In this document: positions 34,426-43,626 of the stretch, piece after piece
Position numbering within the stretch: the first letter of the stretch is position 1
Layout of the letters: each line of letters begins with the position of its first letter
Origin: Bacillus sp. 165
GTDB lineage: Bacteria; Bacillota; Bacilli; Bacillales; Bacillaceae_G
DNA length: 64,000 nucleotides
Reading direction: 5' to 3'
Assembly (NCBI RefSeq): GCF_017742235.1
Contig: NZ_JAGHKQ010000005.1
Span: 62,001 to 126,000 of the forward strand
Position numbers and translations under genes: made by a program
Notes under the pieces: generated by a model
Seen by the model: only the letters and a program-made list of their open reading frames with translations
Databases searched by the model: none
What the model was told of the DNA's origin: nothing

Positions 34426-35595
34426 CTAGTATACTCCCTGCTTTACTACAGCAGAATCAAGCACCTGCTTCACGATTGCAATTACTCTGTCTTGATCTTT
34501 TCTTGTCAAGCTTGACCCAGATGGCAAACATAATCCTTGTTTAAATAATCTCTCGGAAACATTTTCGCTCTCTCCATGAGAGTAATATTTAGCTCCTTTA
34601 AAGACAGGCTGCATATGAAGAGGCTTCCAAATTGGACGTGCTTCAATATTCTCTGCTTCTAAAGCATGAATAATATCCAAGCAGCTAATAGCTGCTGCTT
34701 CGTCAATCATCAAAGCAGTCAGCCAACGGTTTGACATGGTCTGTTCTAGTTCAGGCATAAACGCAATGCCGCCTATATATTCAAGCCGCTGCTTATAGCA
34801 ATTAAATATGTTCCTGCGGCTCTCTATACGCTCATCTAACACTTCCAGCTGGGCTCGCCCGATACCTGCAAGAATATTACTCATCCGATAATTATATCCA
34901 ATGCGGCTATGCTGATAATGTACAGCTGGGTCCCGTGCCTGCGTAGCTAGGAACCGTGCTTTGTGCAATGCTTCTTCATCATTCGAAACAAGCATGCCGC
35001 CGCCTGATGTAGTAATAATCTTATTTCCATTAAAAGAGTAAATACCGAATTTACCGAAGGAACCTGTTTGTTTCCCTTTATATGTACTACCGAGCGATTC
35101 AGCAGCATCTTCAATTACAGGAACATTATATGTATTACAAATATCCATGATCTCATCGAGCTTTGCGCTTTGCCCTAACAAATGTACTACAATCACCGCT
35201 TTGGGCATCCTTCCATCCTTCACTGCAGCTTGAAACGCTTTCTCTAAAGCCGCTGGCGACATGCCCCATGTTTCCGGCTCTGAATCTATGAAAACTGGTT
35301 CTGCTCCTTGATATACAATCGGATTGGCACTTGCTGCAAACGTTAGTGAAGAACAAAAAACAGTGTCTCCACGCGCTACTCCTAATAATTCTAAAGCTAA
35401 ATGGATTGCGGACGTTCCGGAATTTACCGCCGCAGCGCCTTTTGTTCCTGCATACTCCGCCAGTTCTTTTTCAAAGCCATCTACATTCGGCCCTAACGGT
35501 GCAATCCAGTTTTGTTCAAATGCTTCATTAATATACTTTTGCTCATTTCCACTCATATGTGGAGGAGATAAATAAATTCTTTTTTCAGCGGACAT
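34426..35595 (-). CDS. epsN: DegT/DnrJ/EryC1 family sugar aminotransferase (EpsN-like)
   Basis: PLP-dependent aminotransferase acting on a nucleotide-bound keto-sugar, typically the 4-keto product of an EpsC-type dehydratase. About 389 residues. NSGTSAIHLALELLGV, VIEDAAESLGSTY (PLP Asp) and YSFNGNKIITTSGGGML (Schiff-base Lys) are all present. ATG 35595 has AAAGGGAG before it; an upstream TTG is rejected. With EpsC- and EpsL-like enzymes in the same cluster, production of a diamino-trideoxy sugar such as bacillosamine is plausible. Confidence 0.88.
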   Translation of the reverse strand: MSAEKRIYLSPPHMSGNEQKYINEAFEQNWIAPLGPNVDGFEKELAEYAGTKGAAAVNSGTSAIHLALELLGVARGDTVFCSSLTFAASANPIVYQGAEPVFIDSEPETWGMSPAALEKAFQAAVKDGRMPKAVIVVHLLGQSAKLDEIMDICNTYNVPVIEDAAESLGSTYKGKQTGSFGKFGIYSFNGNKIITTSGGGMLVSNDEEALHKARFLATQARDPAVHYQHSRIGYNYRMSNILAGIGRAQLEVLDERIESRRNIFNCYKQRLEYIGGIAFMPELEQTMSNRWLTALMIDEAAAISCLDIIHALEAENIEARPIWKPLHMQPVFKGAKYYSHGESENVSERLFKQGLCLPSGSSLTRKDQDRVIAIVKQVLDSAVVKQGVY

Positions 35596-35692
35596 TATCG
35601 ACAACTCCCTTTAGGAGAAATTATTCCATCTATAAAGTACTGTGGGATTTACTGCTGCCATATGCAGGATTGAGTAAATGCTCCCTCAAAAG

Positions 35693-36304
35693 TCACACAC
35701 TCATATCTTTTTTGACTGAGGAACCTTCAAACATTTCCATCGACGTTTCTTCATTCTGATCGACTCCTTCAGAAATAGCGACTTTTACCAGTGTGAGAAA
35801 CACTATTTTTAAATCTAACCAAAAACTTTGGTTTTCCACATACCACACATCCAATTGAAACTTCTCTTCCCAACTGATAGCGTTTCGGCCGTTAACTTGT
35901 GTCCATCCTGTTATACCAGGTCGCACATTATTCCTTTTCGCTTGTTCTTCAGTATAAAGAGGTAAATACTCCATTAATAAAGGGCGAGGGCCAATGAGAC
36001 TCATGTCTCCTTTTAATACATTGAATAACTGGGGCAGTTCATCCAAACTATATTTCCGCAATAGGCGCCCTAATCTCGTCATCCTCAAATGATCTGAAAG
36101 TAAATCCCCTTTTGCATCCCGTTCATCCGTCATGGTACGAAATTTATAAATAAAAAAAGGCTTTCCATGAAGCCCAGGACGTTGTTGAGTGTATATAATA
36201 GGAGAGCCTAGCTTCCACCTTACCAATATAGCCACCATAATCATAATGCCAGATGATAACATCAACACCGTTAATGAAACCAGCACATCAAAAATACGCT
36301 TCAT
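35693..36304 (-). CDS. epsL: Undecaprenyl-phosphate sugar phosphotransferase (EpsL/PglC-like)
   Basis: Initiates repeat-unit assembly by moving a sugar-1-phosphate to undecaprenyl phosphate. 203 residues: a membrane helix (about 8-28), then [27 protein letters not shown] (catalytic Asp-Glu), [10 protein letters not shown] and [16 protein letters not shown], the complete PglC-type signature without the extra N-terminal helices of WbaP. GGAGTG precedes the ATG. Confidence 0.9.
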   Translation of the reverse strand: MKRIFDVLVSLTVLMLSSGIMIMVAILVRWKLGSPIIYTQQRPGLHGKPFFIYKFRTMTDERDAKGDLLSDHLRMTRLGRLLRKYSLDELPQLFNVLKGDMSLIGPRPLLMEYLPLYTEEQAKRNNVRPGITGWTQVNGRNAISWEEKFQLDVWYVENQSFWLDLKIVFLTLVKVAISEGVDQNEETSMEMFEGSSVKKDMSV

Positions 36305-36610
36305 AGTTTTGCACTCCTAACTCCTTAATTATGTCTTACCAAGTTAAATTAGAGCCGGTTTTTTGTATCTTTATACGCATTTCAAAACATGGATTTTTTA
36401 AAATTCCGTAAAATCTTTCTCACAATCATAATGATGGGCAGTAGCGTATATCAAACTATCAGCTAAACTCCGCATAAAGTTTGAAGTCATTGACCTTTTC
36501 TGTATGAATGCACTAATAGTACATACTTCTTAATGCAAGCACCTTACAAAATGCAAGTCTCTTATTTGTTATTTGGATTACAGAAAGGTAGCTACCACAT
36601 TAGAACATAC
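36305..36610. other. 306-bp gap inside the exopolysaccharide cluster
   Basis: No frame or terminator of note. It may hold an internal promoter for the epsL-epsN-ATP-grasp-FemAB group or a remnant of a lost gene; I see no convincing -35/-10. Confidence 0.35.
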
Positions 36611-38038
36611 TCACAGACTTTGTTTTTCAGATGTATTATGCCGAGCTGTTGCAAGTGGTGAATGCCTTTCTAACGCTTTAACAAATACAACACAAAAAGC
36701 TAAGTATACCCATAGTACACGGAAATTTTCCAAGTTGATGGTAAAAGCTTGCGTGCCGATGGCAATCATAGTGAATATTAAATATGCTTTCAAATTCTTG
36801 TAGGATTTAGACAGCGAAAGAATTTTGAATACAATGTAACATGGCAAAGAAACCAATATTAAGAACCCTGCTGATCCTGTCTCAGCTAGAAATGCTAAAT
36901 AAGTATTATGCGGGATATTATCCAATGTATAACCTAAGATGTTGCTGGTATGATTTATATACTGTCCTGTCCCTACACCGAAAATTGGATTTTCTGCCCA
37001 CATTTGAAACGCTGTCTTCCATAGCAACATCCGTAATTGTGTTCCTTCATCGCTCGATTCCACCGAAGAAATCCTGTTCAAGGAATTCTGGACTATATCA
37101 AGCTCGAATAATCCAAGCTTCAACGCACTTACAAACAGCAGTGCACCTGCTGCCACATAAAAAATCAACCGTAATAGATTTTTCATATTCTTTAAGCTAT
37201 AAAACATTAATGCTGCACCCAAGCAGCCTACCAAAAATCCGACTGCTGCTCCCCTAGAAGCCGTCAACACTAAAATGATAAAAAGTAAAATCACATTCAA
37301 GCCTATCGTTTTTTGCTTATACATGCGATTGTAAATCAAGCAAAATCCAATAGAAATGATGCAATAGGCTGCCGCTAAGTTAGGGTCCTCAAATGTACCA
37401 GTGGCTCTAAACGCATACGATAATCCTAAATCATATCCTAAGTAGTAAAGAACTACTCCTGCTAAAGAGATTAAAGAAAAGAAAATCGAAGCTGCAGACC
37501 AATATTTCAAAAATTTGAAAAGGTTGCCTTCGACTTGAAAATAATAGAGAAACATGAGTACATAGAAAAAGTTGACACCCAATTTTAAAATATTTGATAA
37601 ACCATAAGGCATATCAACCTCTGTATAGGCAAATGTTTGCAATAAACTGACACTCACTATCAACATCAATAAGAATGGATAGACTACCATGCCCTTATAA
37701 TCTAAAAATATTTTTCGTATTGCTCCGTAATCTCCTCTTACTATAATGGAAAACAATATAACAGGCAGTACAAAATCCGCTATAGATATATTCAACTTTA
37801 TACCAATGCTGATATTAAACATTACAGGCAGTCCCAGTATTATAATTTCCATTAACTTTATCTTCCGCAGCACAATTACAGCCCAGATAGTTAACCCTGC
37901 TGCTGCATAAAGAATATAAGAATGAGGGCTGTAAGTTACGGCTAAACCGACAATTAGACCTATAAGCAGCATCAGTATAATCATAATAGGTTTAGTAATT
38001 TTTATATCTTGCATATACAATGGCTTATATTCTTTCAT
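36611..38038 (-). CDS. Wzy/O-antigen-ligase-like polysaccharide polymerase
   Basis: About 475 residues with a dozen hydrophobic helices and the Wzy_C pattern of a large extracytoplasmic loop after YRATGTFEDPNLAAAYC, then WAENPIFGVGTGQYINHTSN and IPHNTYLAFLAETG. It would polymerise lipid-linked repeat units on the outer face. ATG 38038 has AGAGAAGG before it; an in-frame GTG nine bases upstream lacks spacing. Confidence 0.85.
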   Translation of the reverse strand: MKEYKPLYMQDIKITKPIMIILMLLIGLIVGLAVTYSPHSYILYAAAGLTIWAVIVLRKIKLMEIIILGLPVMFNISIGIKLNISIADFVLPVILFSIIVRGDYGAIRKIFLDYKGMVVYPFLLMLIVSVSLLQTFAYTEVDMPYGLSNILKLGVNFFYVLMFLYYFQVEGNLFKFLKYWSAASIFFSLISLAGVVLYYLGYDLGLSYAFRATGTFEDPNLAAAYCIISIGFCLIYNRMYKQKTIGLNVILLFIILVLTASRGAAVGFLVGCLGAALMFYSLKNMKNLLRLIFYVAAGALLFVSALKLGLFELDIVQNSLNRISSVESSDEGTQLRMLLWKTAFQMWAENPIFGVGTGQYINHTSNILGYTLDNIPHNTYLAFLAETGSAGFLILVSLPCYIVFKILSLSKSYKNLKAYLIFTMIAIGTQAFTINLENFRVLWVYLAFCVVFVKALERHSPLATARHNTSEKQSL

Positions 38039-38081
38039 ACATTGCACCTTCTCTGTCCAACTCTTACGAGGGTTTTAAGAA

Positions 38082-39896
38082 TCAATTTGCTTCTTGATAA
38101 AGCTTCTTTCTGCTTTGGGCTATATTCAAGATATATACTCGCAGCATTTCGCTCTCAAGCTCTTCAAAACTTTCAATGAGATGCAGGATTGATGTTCTAT
38201 CAACTTCTTTTTGCTTACCAACATATATCTTAGGATAAATTTGTTTGCTATGAACCTCTTCCTCTCCAAGAAGCTCTTCAAACAGTTTCTCTCCCGGTCT
38301 CACCCCTGTATACGCAATCCCTATATCATCTATCCTGTATCCGGATAAAGTAATTAATCTTGTTGCCAAATCAACAATTTTTACAGGTTCTCCCATATCT
38401 AATACAAAAATCTCTCCTCCGCGAGCTAATGCTCCGGCCTGTATAACTAGACGTGAAGCCTCAGGAATAGTCATAAAATATCGAACCATATCTGGATGTG
38501 TAACAGTAACGGGTCCCCCTTGCTGAATTTGTTTTTTAAATAAAGGAATAACACTGCCGCGGCTTCCTAGTACATTTCCAAAGCGGACTGTAACAAATCG
38601 TGTACGGCTTACAGTATCCATGTGCTGCACAACCATTTCGGCAATACGCTTCGTAGCACCCATTACACTCGTAGGATTAACAGCTTTATCCGTAGAAACC
38701 ATAACAAAAGTATTCACCCTAAATACATCTGCAGCTTCTGCAACATTCTTTGTACCGATTACATTATTTTTTACTGCTTCCTTCGGACTGCGTTCCATTA
38801 ACGGTACATGCTTATGAGCTGCTGCATGGTAGACAATATAAGGCCGATGCTTCTCCATTACTTCCAACATCCTATTGCGGTCTTGCACATCAGCAATTTC
38901 TGTCACAATCTCAATGCCATCTTTATATAATGTGTGCAGTTCCATTTCAATGGTATAAATGCTGTTTTCACCATGACCCAAAAGAACAATTTTAGTAGGT
39001 TTGTAGTTCATCGCTTGTCTGCATATTTCAGATCCGATCGAACCGCCAGCACCTGTTACTAAAATCGTTTTTCCAGTTATTGTTTCTGAAATCCCTTTAT
39101 CATCAAGCTGTACAGGCTCACGTCCTAATAAATCCTCCACTGAGACATCGTGAAATTCATTTATAGAGACCCTTCCATGTATTATATCTTCGAGCATCGG
39201 TACAATTTGTGTTTTTATTTTTGCCTTTGCACACTCTTCAAAAATTGCATGGATTTCTTTTCTGCTTAAGGATGGAATGGCAATAATAATATGTTCAATA
39301 TCATAATCCTCTACTACTCTTTCAATTTCCTTCGTTGCTGCTACTACCGGAATATTAAAAATTTCTAATTTATGCTTAGCTTGATTATCATCGACAAATG
39401 CGACAGGATACAAATCTGTTTCCTTGCTTTGTAATAATTGACGAGCGACCATCGTTCCGGCAGATCCAGCACCGATAATCAATGTTCTCTTTTTTTGAGC
39501 AGACTTTTTATAGCCCTTACGAAGCATGAACCAAACAAAACGAGTACCGCCGATAAACAGCATATGAAGCATCCAAGCTATAATGAATATGCGTATATAA
39601 ACTTCTTCAGACACTATAAACTGAACGAGTAGAGTAGATATAATAGAAAATGTGACTACTTTAAAAATACAAAATACTTCTCCAACACTCGCATATTCCC
39701 ATGCTTTTTTGTATAACTTGAAATAAATTGAAAAAATATGGTAGCTGAACAATAAAGTGAATGAACTAAAAATTAAAGTCAGCGGGAGGATTGCTGAAAA
39801 CTCCGAGTGCAAGAACAAATAACTCAAATACACAGATGTGAAAACTATAAGTGAATCAAGAACAGCTAATAAGGAAAACCGCGTTCGATAAGACAT
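38082..39896 (-). CDS. epsC: Membrane UDP-sugar 4,6-dehydratase (EpsC/CapD-like)
   Basis: About 604 residues: four N-terminal membrane helices (1-110), a CoA/NAD-binding-like region with LIIGAGSAGTMVARQLL, then a short-chain dehydrogenase domain with TGAGGSIGSEICRQ (NAD binding), SVMGATKRIAEM in place of YxxxK (Met replaces Tyr, usual for this family) and RFGNVLGSRGSVIPLF. Makes a 4-keto-6-deoxy sugar from UDP-GlcNAc. GGGGAGGAG lies before ATG 39896; the frame upstream to 39950 is rejected. Confidence 0.88.
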   Translation of the reverse strand: MSYRTRFSLLAVLDSLIVFTSVYLSYLFLHSEFSAILPLTLIFSSFTLLFSYHIFSIYFKLYKKAWEYASVGEVFCIFKVVTFSIISTLLVQFIVSEEVYIRIFIIAWMLHMLFIGGTRFVWFMLRKGYKKSAQKKRTLIIGAGSAGTMVARQLLQSKETDLYPVAFVDDNQAKHKLEIFNIPVVAATKEIERVVEDYDIEHIIIAIPSLSRKEIHAIFEECAKAKIKTQIVPMLEDIIHGRVSINEFHDVSVEDLLGREPVQLDDKGISETITGKTILVTGAGGSIGSEICRQAMNYKPTKIVLLGHGENSIYTIEMELHTLYKDGIEIVTEIADVQDRNRMLEVMEKHRPYIVYHAAAHKHVPLMERSPKEAVKNNVIGTKNVAEAADVFRVNTFVMVSTDKAVNPTSVMGATKRIAEMVVQHMDTVSRTRFVTVRFGNVLGSRGSVIPLFKKQIQQGGPVTVTHPDMVRYFMTIPEASRLVIQAGALARGGEIFVLDMGEPVKIVDLATRLITLSGYRIDDIGIAYTGVRPGEKLFEELLGEEEVHSKQIYPKIYVGKQKEVDRTSILHLIESFEELESEMLRVYILNIAQSRKKLYQEAN

Positions 39897-40049
39897 GGTT
39901 TCTTCTCCTCCCCATATTCTCTCCGCAAACAAGAATTCCAAGTATATCACTTAAAATTCTTGCTCTCTGTATAGGTAAAACTATCCAAACAGTGAAAGAG
40001 ATAGTTTGTTTGATGATTTCTACAAATACAGACACTGTGGCACCACTTT

Positions 40050-40736
40050 TTATTTTTGCATGTAATAATAGCTTCCGTTTTCTTTTTGTTTTATATCATT
40101 CAGCACCGCTCCAAGCATCTTCCCTTTTGCATGCTGCAGCAGTGCCGTAGCTTTCATAACTTTTTCTCGTTCTGTTCTACCGCTGCGAACAACCAATATA
40201 ATGCCATCGCATTGATTTGCCATTACTTGCGCATCTGTTACTACTAAGGCAGGGGGTGTATCAAATAATACAAGGTCATATCGAGAGTACGCTTCTTTCA
40301 AAAAATCTTCCATTGCCGCTGAACCAAGAAGCTCGGCTGGATTCGGAGGAATCACTCCACACGGTAGAAAATCCAAATTGCTTTCCTTTGTTTTACGAAT
40401 GCATTTCTCTAATGTAGCTTGCTTGGAAAGTACACTTGTAATCCCCCTATTATTGTCTGTACGAAGCTCTTCATGCAGTGCTGGCTTGCGCAAGTCTGTA
40501 TCTACTAACAGAACTTTCTTTCCTTGCTGGGCGAACACTACAGCCAAGTTCACAGCTGTTGTTGTTTTTCCTTCTCCTGCATTAGCAGAAGTCACCATAA
40601 GAGAGCGGATTGTGCTATCTACCGCAGAGAATTGAATATTGGTTCGAATATTACGGTATTGTTCTGAAACGGCTGATTTCGGTTGTTCATGGGCGATAAT
40701 TCCTACTCTTCCTTTATGCTTCTGTTTACGAATCAA
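40050..40736 (-). CDS. epsB: CpsD/EpsB-type bacterial tyrosine kinase
   Basis: Cytoplasmic BY-kinase controlling polysaccharide chain synthesis with its membrane modulator. 228 residues with Walker A SANAGEGKTTTAVNLA, Walker A' VLLVDTDLRKP and Walker B LVLFDTPP. The C-terminal tyrosine cluster NGSYYYMQK is the autophosphorylation tail. Its start overlaps the end of the modulator gene by 11 bp, so the pair is translationally coupled. Confidence 0.92.
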   Translation of the reverse strand: MIRKQKHKGRVGIIAHEQPKSAVSEQYRNIRTNIQFSAVDSTIRSLMVTSANAGEGKTTTAVNLAVVFAQQGKKVLLVDTDLRKPALHEELRTDNNRGITSVLSKQATLEKCIRKTKESNLDFLPCGVIPPNPAELLGSAAMEDFLKEAYSRYDLVLFDTPPALVVTDAQVMANQCDGIILVVRSGRTEREKVMKATALLQHAKGKMLGAVLNDIKQKENGSYYYMQK

Positions 40737-41463
40737 TGGTTTGTCCCCCCACTTTCTTAATAAAAGCCGTTGTTTCTTGACTTACTTTTACTTCTATCGG
40801 TGCTACTATTCCTAATACAGGAAGCCCAGGAATAGCTTCAATATCCTGCTCTTTCTTAATTGTATTATCCAAATATTCAATCATAATTGATAACCCTATA
40901 GAGACCACAAGTCCTACTACTGCAGCAATCATAGTGTTTAAGATAGGACGCGGTTTAATAGGCTCCTGCGCTTGTACCGCTTCCGCTTTTGCAAGAATAG
41001 TAACGTTATCGATATTCATAATATGGGGAATCTCTGTCTGAAAGACTTCTGCAATTGTATTTGCTATATCACGTGCTCTTCCCGAATCTGAATCTTGTAC
41101 TATTACGGAAATAACTTGTGAATCTTGCTCATTAACGACCTCTATTTTTTCAGTAAGATTTTTAACGGACATATCCAAATTCAAGTTTTCTTTTACTTTT
41201 TCCATAATCGCAGGGCTTTTTATAATAATGCTGTATGTATTTACCAGCTGCAAATTTGTTTGCACGTCATTATATTGAACTACAGCGTTATCAAGCTTCT
41301 TCTGATTTACTAGAATTTGTGTAGACGTTTCATAGATTGGAGTAATAAAGAAATTGCTGACTGTCCAGCTGGTAACCGCTGCAGCGACTGTAATCACGAT
41401 GATAATCCATAAACGCTGGCGCAACACTTGAAATAATTCTTTTACACCGATTGTTTCTTTCAT
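40726..41463 (-). CDS. epsA: Wzz-type chain-length modulator / kinase activator (EpsA-like)
   Basis: Membrane protein with two helices (about 20-38 and 170-192) flanking an extracellular domain. The Wzz N-terminus (VKELFQVLRQRLWIIIV) and the PIKPRPILNTMIAAVVG proline-rich segment before helix 2 are visible. The cytoplasmic C-terminus activates the partner kinase. AAAAGGAGA lies seven bases before ATG 41463; the ATG at 41469 is too close to it. Confidence 0.9.
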   Translation of the reverse strand: MKETIGVKELFQVLRQRLWIIIVITVAAAVTSWTVSNFFITPIYETSTQILVNQKKLDNAVVQYNDVQTNLQLVNTYSIIIKSPAIMEKVKENLNLDMSVKNLTEKIEVVNEQDSQVISVIVQDSDSGRARDIANTIAEVFQTEIPHIMNIDNVTILAKAEAVQAQEPIKPRPILNTMIAAVVGLVVSIGLSIMIEYLDNTIKKEQDIEAIPGLPVLGIVAPIEVKVSQETTAFIKKVGGQTIDS

Positions 41464-41531
41464 TGTCATTCTCCTTTTCGGGAATTACCTGCTATTAACC
41501 AATGCTTAGAACTGTCCATTCATTCTCTAGA

Positions 41532-41564
41532 ACAAAACGACCATCCTCATAGAGAATGGTCATT
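41532..41564 (-). terminator. Weak terminator or attenuator before epsA
   Basis: GACCAT/ATGGTC stem with TTTTGTT on the minus strand, between the EpsD-like gene and epsA. It could reduce read-through and split the cluster into two transcripts. Confidence 0.4.
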
Positions 41565-41573
41565 TTCTAAATA

Positions 41574-42710
41574 CTATTGAGTTACATACTTTCTATAAAT
41601 AGAATCTAGTTGACCAGAAACATTTTGCAATGCATATCCTTGAATTTTCTCAAAAGCCGCTTGGCCCATTTGGATTCTTTTTTCTTTATCTTGAATTAAG
41701 GCATGGAAGCTTTGTACCAGCTGCTCCTTATCATCCAGTTCTACTACATAGCCCGTTACGCCATGTTCCACTAAATCTCTTGAGCCCCTTACATTTGTAA
41801 CAACTGAAGGCTTAGAGCATGCCATCGCTTCCATAATGCAACGGGGAAGTCCCTCCTGCTTTGACACGAGCGTCATAATATCCGAACTGCTGATAATGCT
41901 CGGTATGCCTGTTCTGTAACCTGCAAAATGGACATTGCGCAGCCCTTTATTATTCGCAAACTCCGTTAGCTCGGTTTCCATTCCTCCATCTCCTACTAAC
42001 AGAAGATGAATATGCTTATGCATTGTACTTAATTCCTTCCAAGCTTCTAATAAATACAGTTGGTTTTTCCTGCTGCACAGCTCTGCCACACATGTGATAA
42101 CAATATGATCCTCAGGGATGTTCAGCTCTTTTCTAATCTCACTTTTTTCCTTATAACTATAGCTTTCTATATCAATGCCGACACCTCTAGTAGAAAACAG
42201 CGTTTCATTCGGAATAAATCCCATCTTTATTCCATTACTGTAATCTTCATTGTTCATTACAATTAGCCCGTCAGTCCACCTGCTGGCAATTCTTTCAGCA
42301 GAATAATACAAAAGCCAGTTTGTAAGAGGAGCCCCTTTAAAAAAATGAAATCCATGTGCAGTATATAAAACAGGACCCTGTTTATTACGCTTTGCCAAAT
42401 ACCTTACTAAAAATGAAGCGACTGGCGTATGAACATGAATTAAATCAAAATAATTTTCCTCAAACAAGCTCTTTAACTCTTTGTATGCTTTCCAGTTATG
42501 CTTTGTATATGGGGAACGTGAAAAAGGAATATCCCAACACTTCACCCCGAGCTCTTCGATTTCATCTTTTCGCCCGAAATGCGGGTTAGCTGCAGCATGC
42601 ACTTCAAAGCCGTTTCTTTGCAGCATTTTCATAAAAGGCTTATGAAAAGCTGCTAAATGCAGGTAGACTGTAGCTGAGAATAAAACCTTTTTACCATTAT
42701 TTTGTTTCAT
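41574..42710 (-). CDS. epsD: GT4 family glycosyltransferase (EpsD-like)
   Basis: 378-residue GT-B enzyme. Its N-terminal part (VLFSATVYLHLAAFHKPF, DLIHVHTPVASFLVR, LYTAHGFHFFKGAP) resembles EpsD of B. subtilis. The C-terminal donor domain has SSDIMTLVSKQEGLPRCIMEAMACSKP, with the conserved Glu pair. Acts on the cytoplasmic face on lipid-linked intermediates; donor sugar unknown. Confidence 0.85.
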   Translation of the reverse strand: MKQNNGKKVLFSATVYLHLAAFHKPFMKMLQRNGFEVHAAANPHFGRKDEIEELGVKCWDIPFSRSPYTKHNWKAYKELKSLFEENYFDLIHVHTPVASFLVRYLAKRNKQGPVLYTAHGFHFFKGAPLTNWLLYYSAERIASRWTDGLIVMNNEDYSNGIKMGFIPNETLFSTRGVGIDIESYSYKEKSEIRKELNIPEDHIVITCVAELCSRKNQLYLLEAWKELSTMHKHIHLLLVGDGGMETELTEFANNKGLRNVHFAGYRTGIPSIISSSDIMTLVSKQEGLPRCIMEAMACSKPSVVTNVRGSRDLVEHGVTGYVVELDDKEQLVQSFHALIQDKEKRIQMGQAAFEKIQGYALQNVSGQLDSIYRKYVTQ

Positions 42711-42771
42711 AGTACCACCCTTTACCTATTGTCATGAAAAGGCTTTATTAGGCATTTTGCACACCTTATTG

Positions 42772-43581
42772 CTATGTCCTCGCTATGACTATATTTTTTA
42801 TGCTCACACGCAGCCTTTGCGGCAAAATACCGTACAAGAAACGTAGATACATGCTGATGGTTGCCGGTAATGAACCTTTTAACGATTTAATTGCCATCTG
42901 TTGTATCCTGAATGACTGCATTAAATACTTCATCCTTTTCTTATTCTCAAAGGATTGATTTGAATGGATTCTCTTACTGCTTAAAGGCAATGTTAATTTA
43001 CCGAGCTTATAATGATTGGAAGCAAGCCGAACCCATAACTCATAATCCAATAGTGAAGATAAGCCTGTATTATAGCTTCCTGCTTTAATTAGCGCAGCCC
43101 TTTGCATCATGACAGAGCTATGATGGATGGGATTGTAATATGGTAACTGTTGATTTAAGGGGGTTATGTTTAGTTTCTCTTCCACTTGAGGCCAATCTAC
43201 TTTTTGCTCATCCAGGATGAGAATATAGTCTGCAGCCACTAAGGCATAATCCGGGTATTCTTGAAACGCTTGATACTGATATTGTATTCTCATGGGATGA
43301 CTCGGGTCATCTGCATCGATATTCGCAATATACTCACCATTTGCATGGCTGACTGCTAAATTCAATGCCTCCGCTCTCCCAATGCCTTCAGTAGGAATAA
43401 GCCGAATGCGGTTATCTTCACTAATGTATTTACTGACAATCTTTTTCGTATCATCTGTTGAACCATCGTCTACAATAATAAACTCCCAATCTTGAAATGT
43501 TTGGTGTTGGATACTTTGTATCGTTTCTTCTATAATCGATTCACCATTTTTTACAGAACATATTACTGAAACTGTCGACAT
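42772..43581 (-). CDS. GT2 family glycosyltransferase (EpsE-like)
   Basis: 269 residues of GT-A fold: SVICSVKNGESIIEETIQSI, FIIVDDGSTDDT, then the metal-binding NIDADDPSHPMRI (DxD) and a later HHSSVMMQRAAL. Soluble or peripheral, using a UDP- or dTDP-activated sugar. Second gene of the cluster. B. subtilis EpsE also acts as a flagellar clutch; no sequence evidence speaks for that here. Confidence 0.85.
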   Translation of the reverse strand: MSTVSVICSVKNGESIIEETIQSIQHQTFQDWEFIIVDDGSTDDTKKIVSKYISEDNRIRLIPTEGIGRAEALNLAVSHANGEYIANIDADDPSHPMRIQYQYQAFQEYPDYALVAADYILILDEQKVDWPQVEEKLNITPLNQQLPYYNPIHHSSVMMQRAALIKAGSYNTGLSSLLDYELWVRLASNHYKLGKLTLPLSSKRIHSNQSFENKKRMKYLMQSFRIQQMAIKSLKGSLPATISMYLRFLYGILPQRLRVSIKNIVIART

Positions 43582-43626
43582 TCACTCTGCTCCTCTTCTT
43601 TCAAATAAGAAATACATAACACTTTC

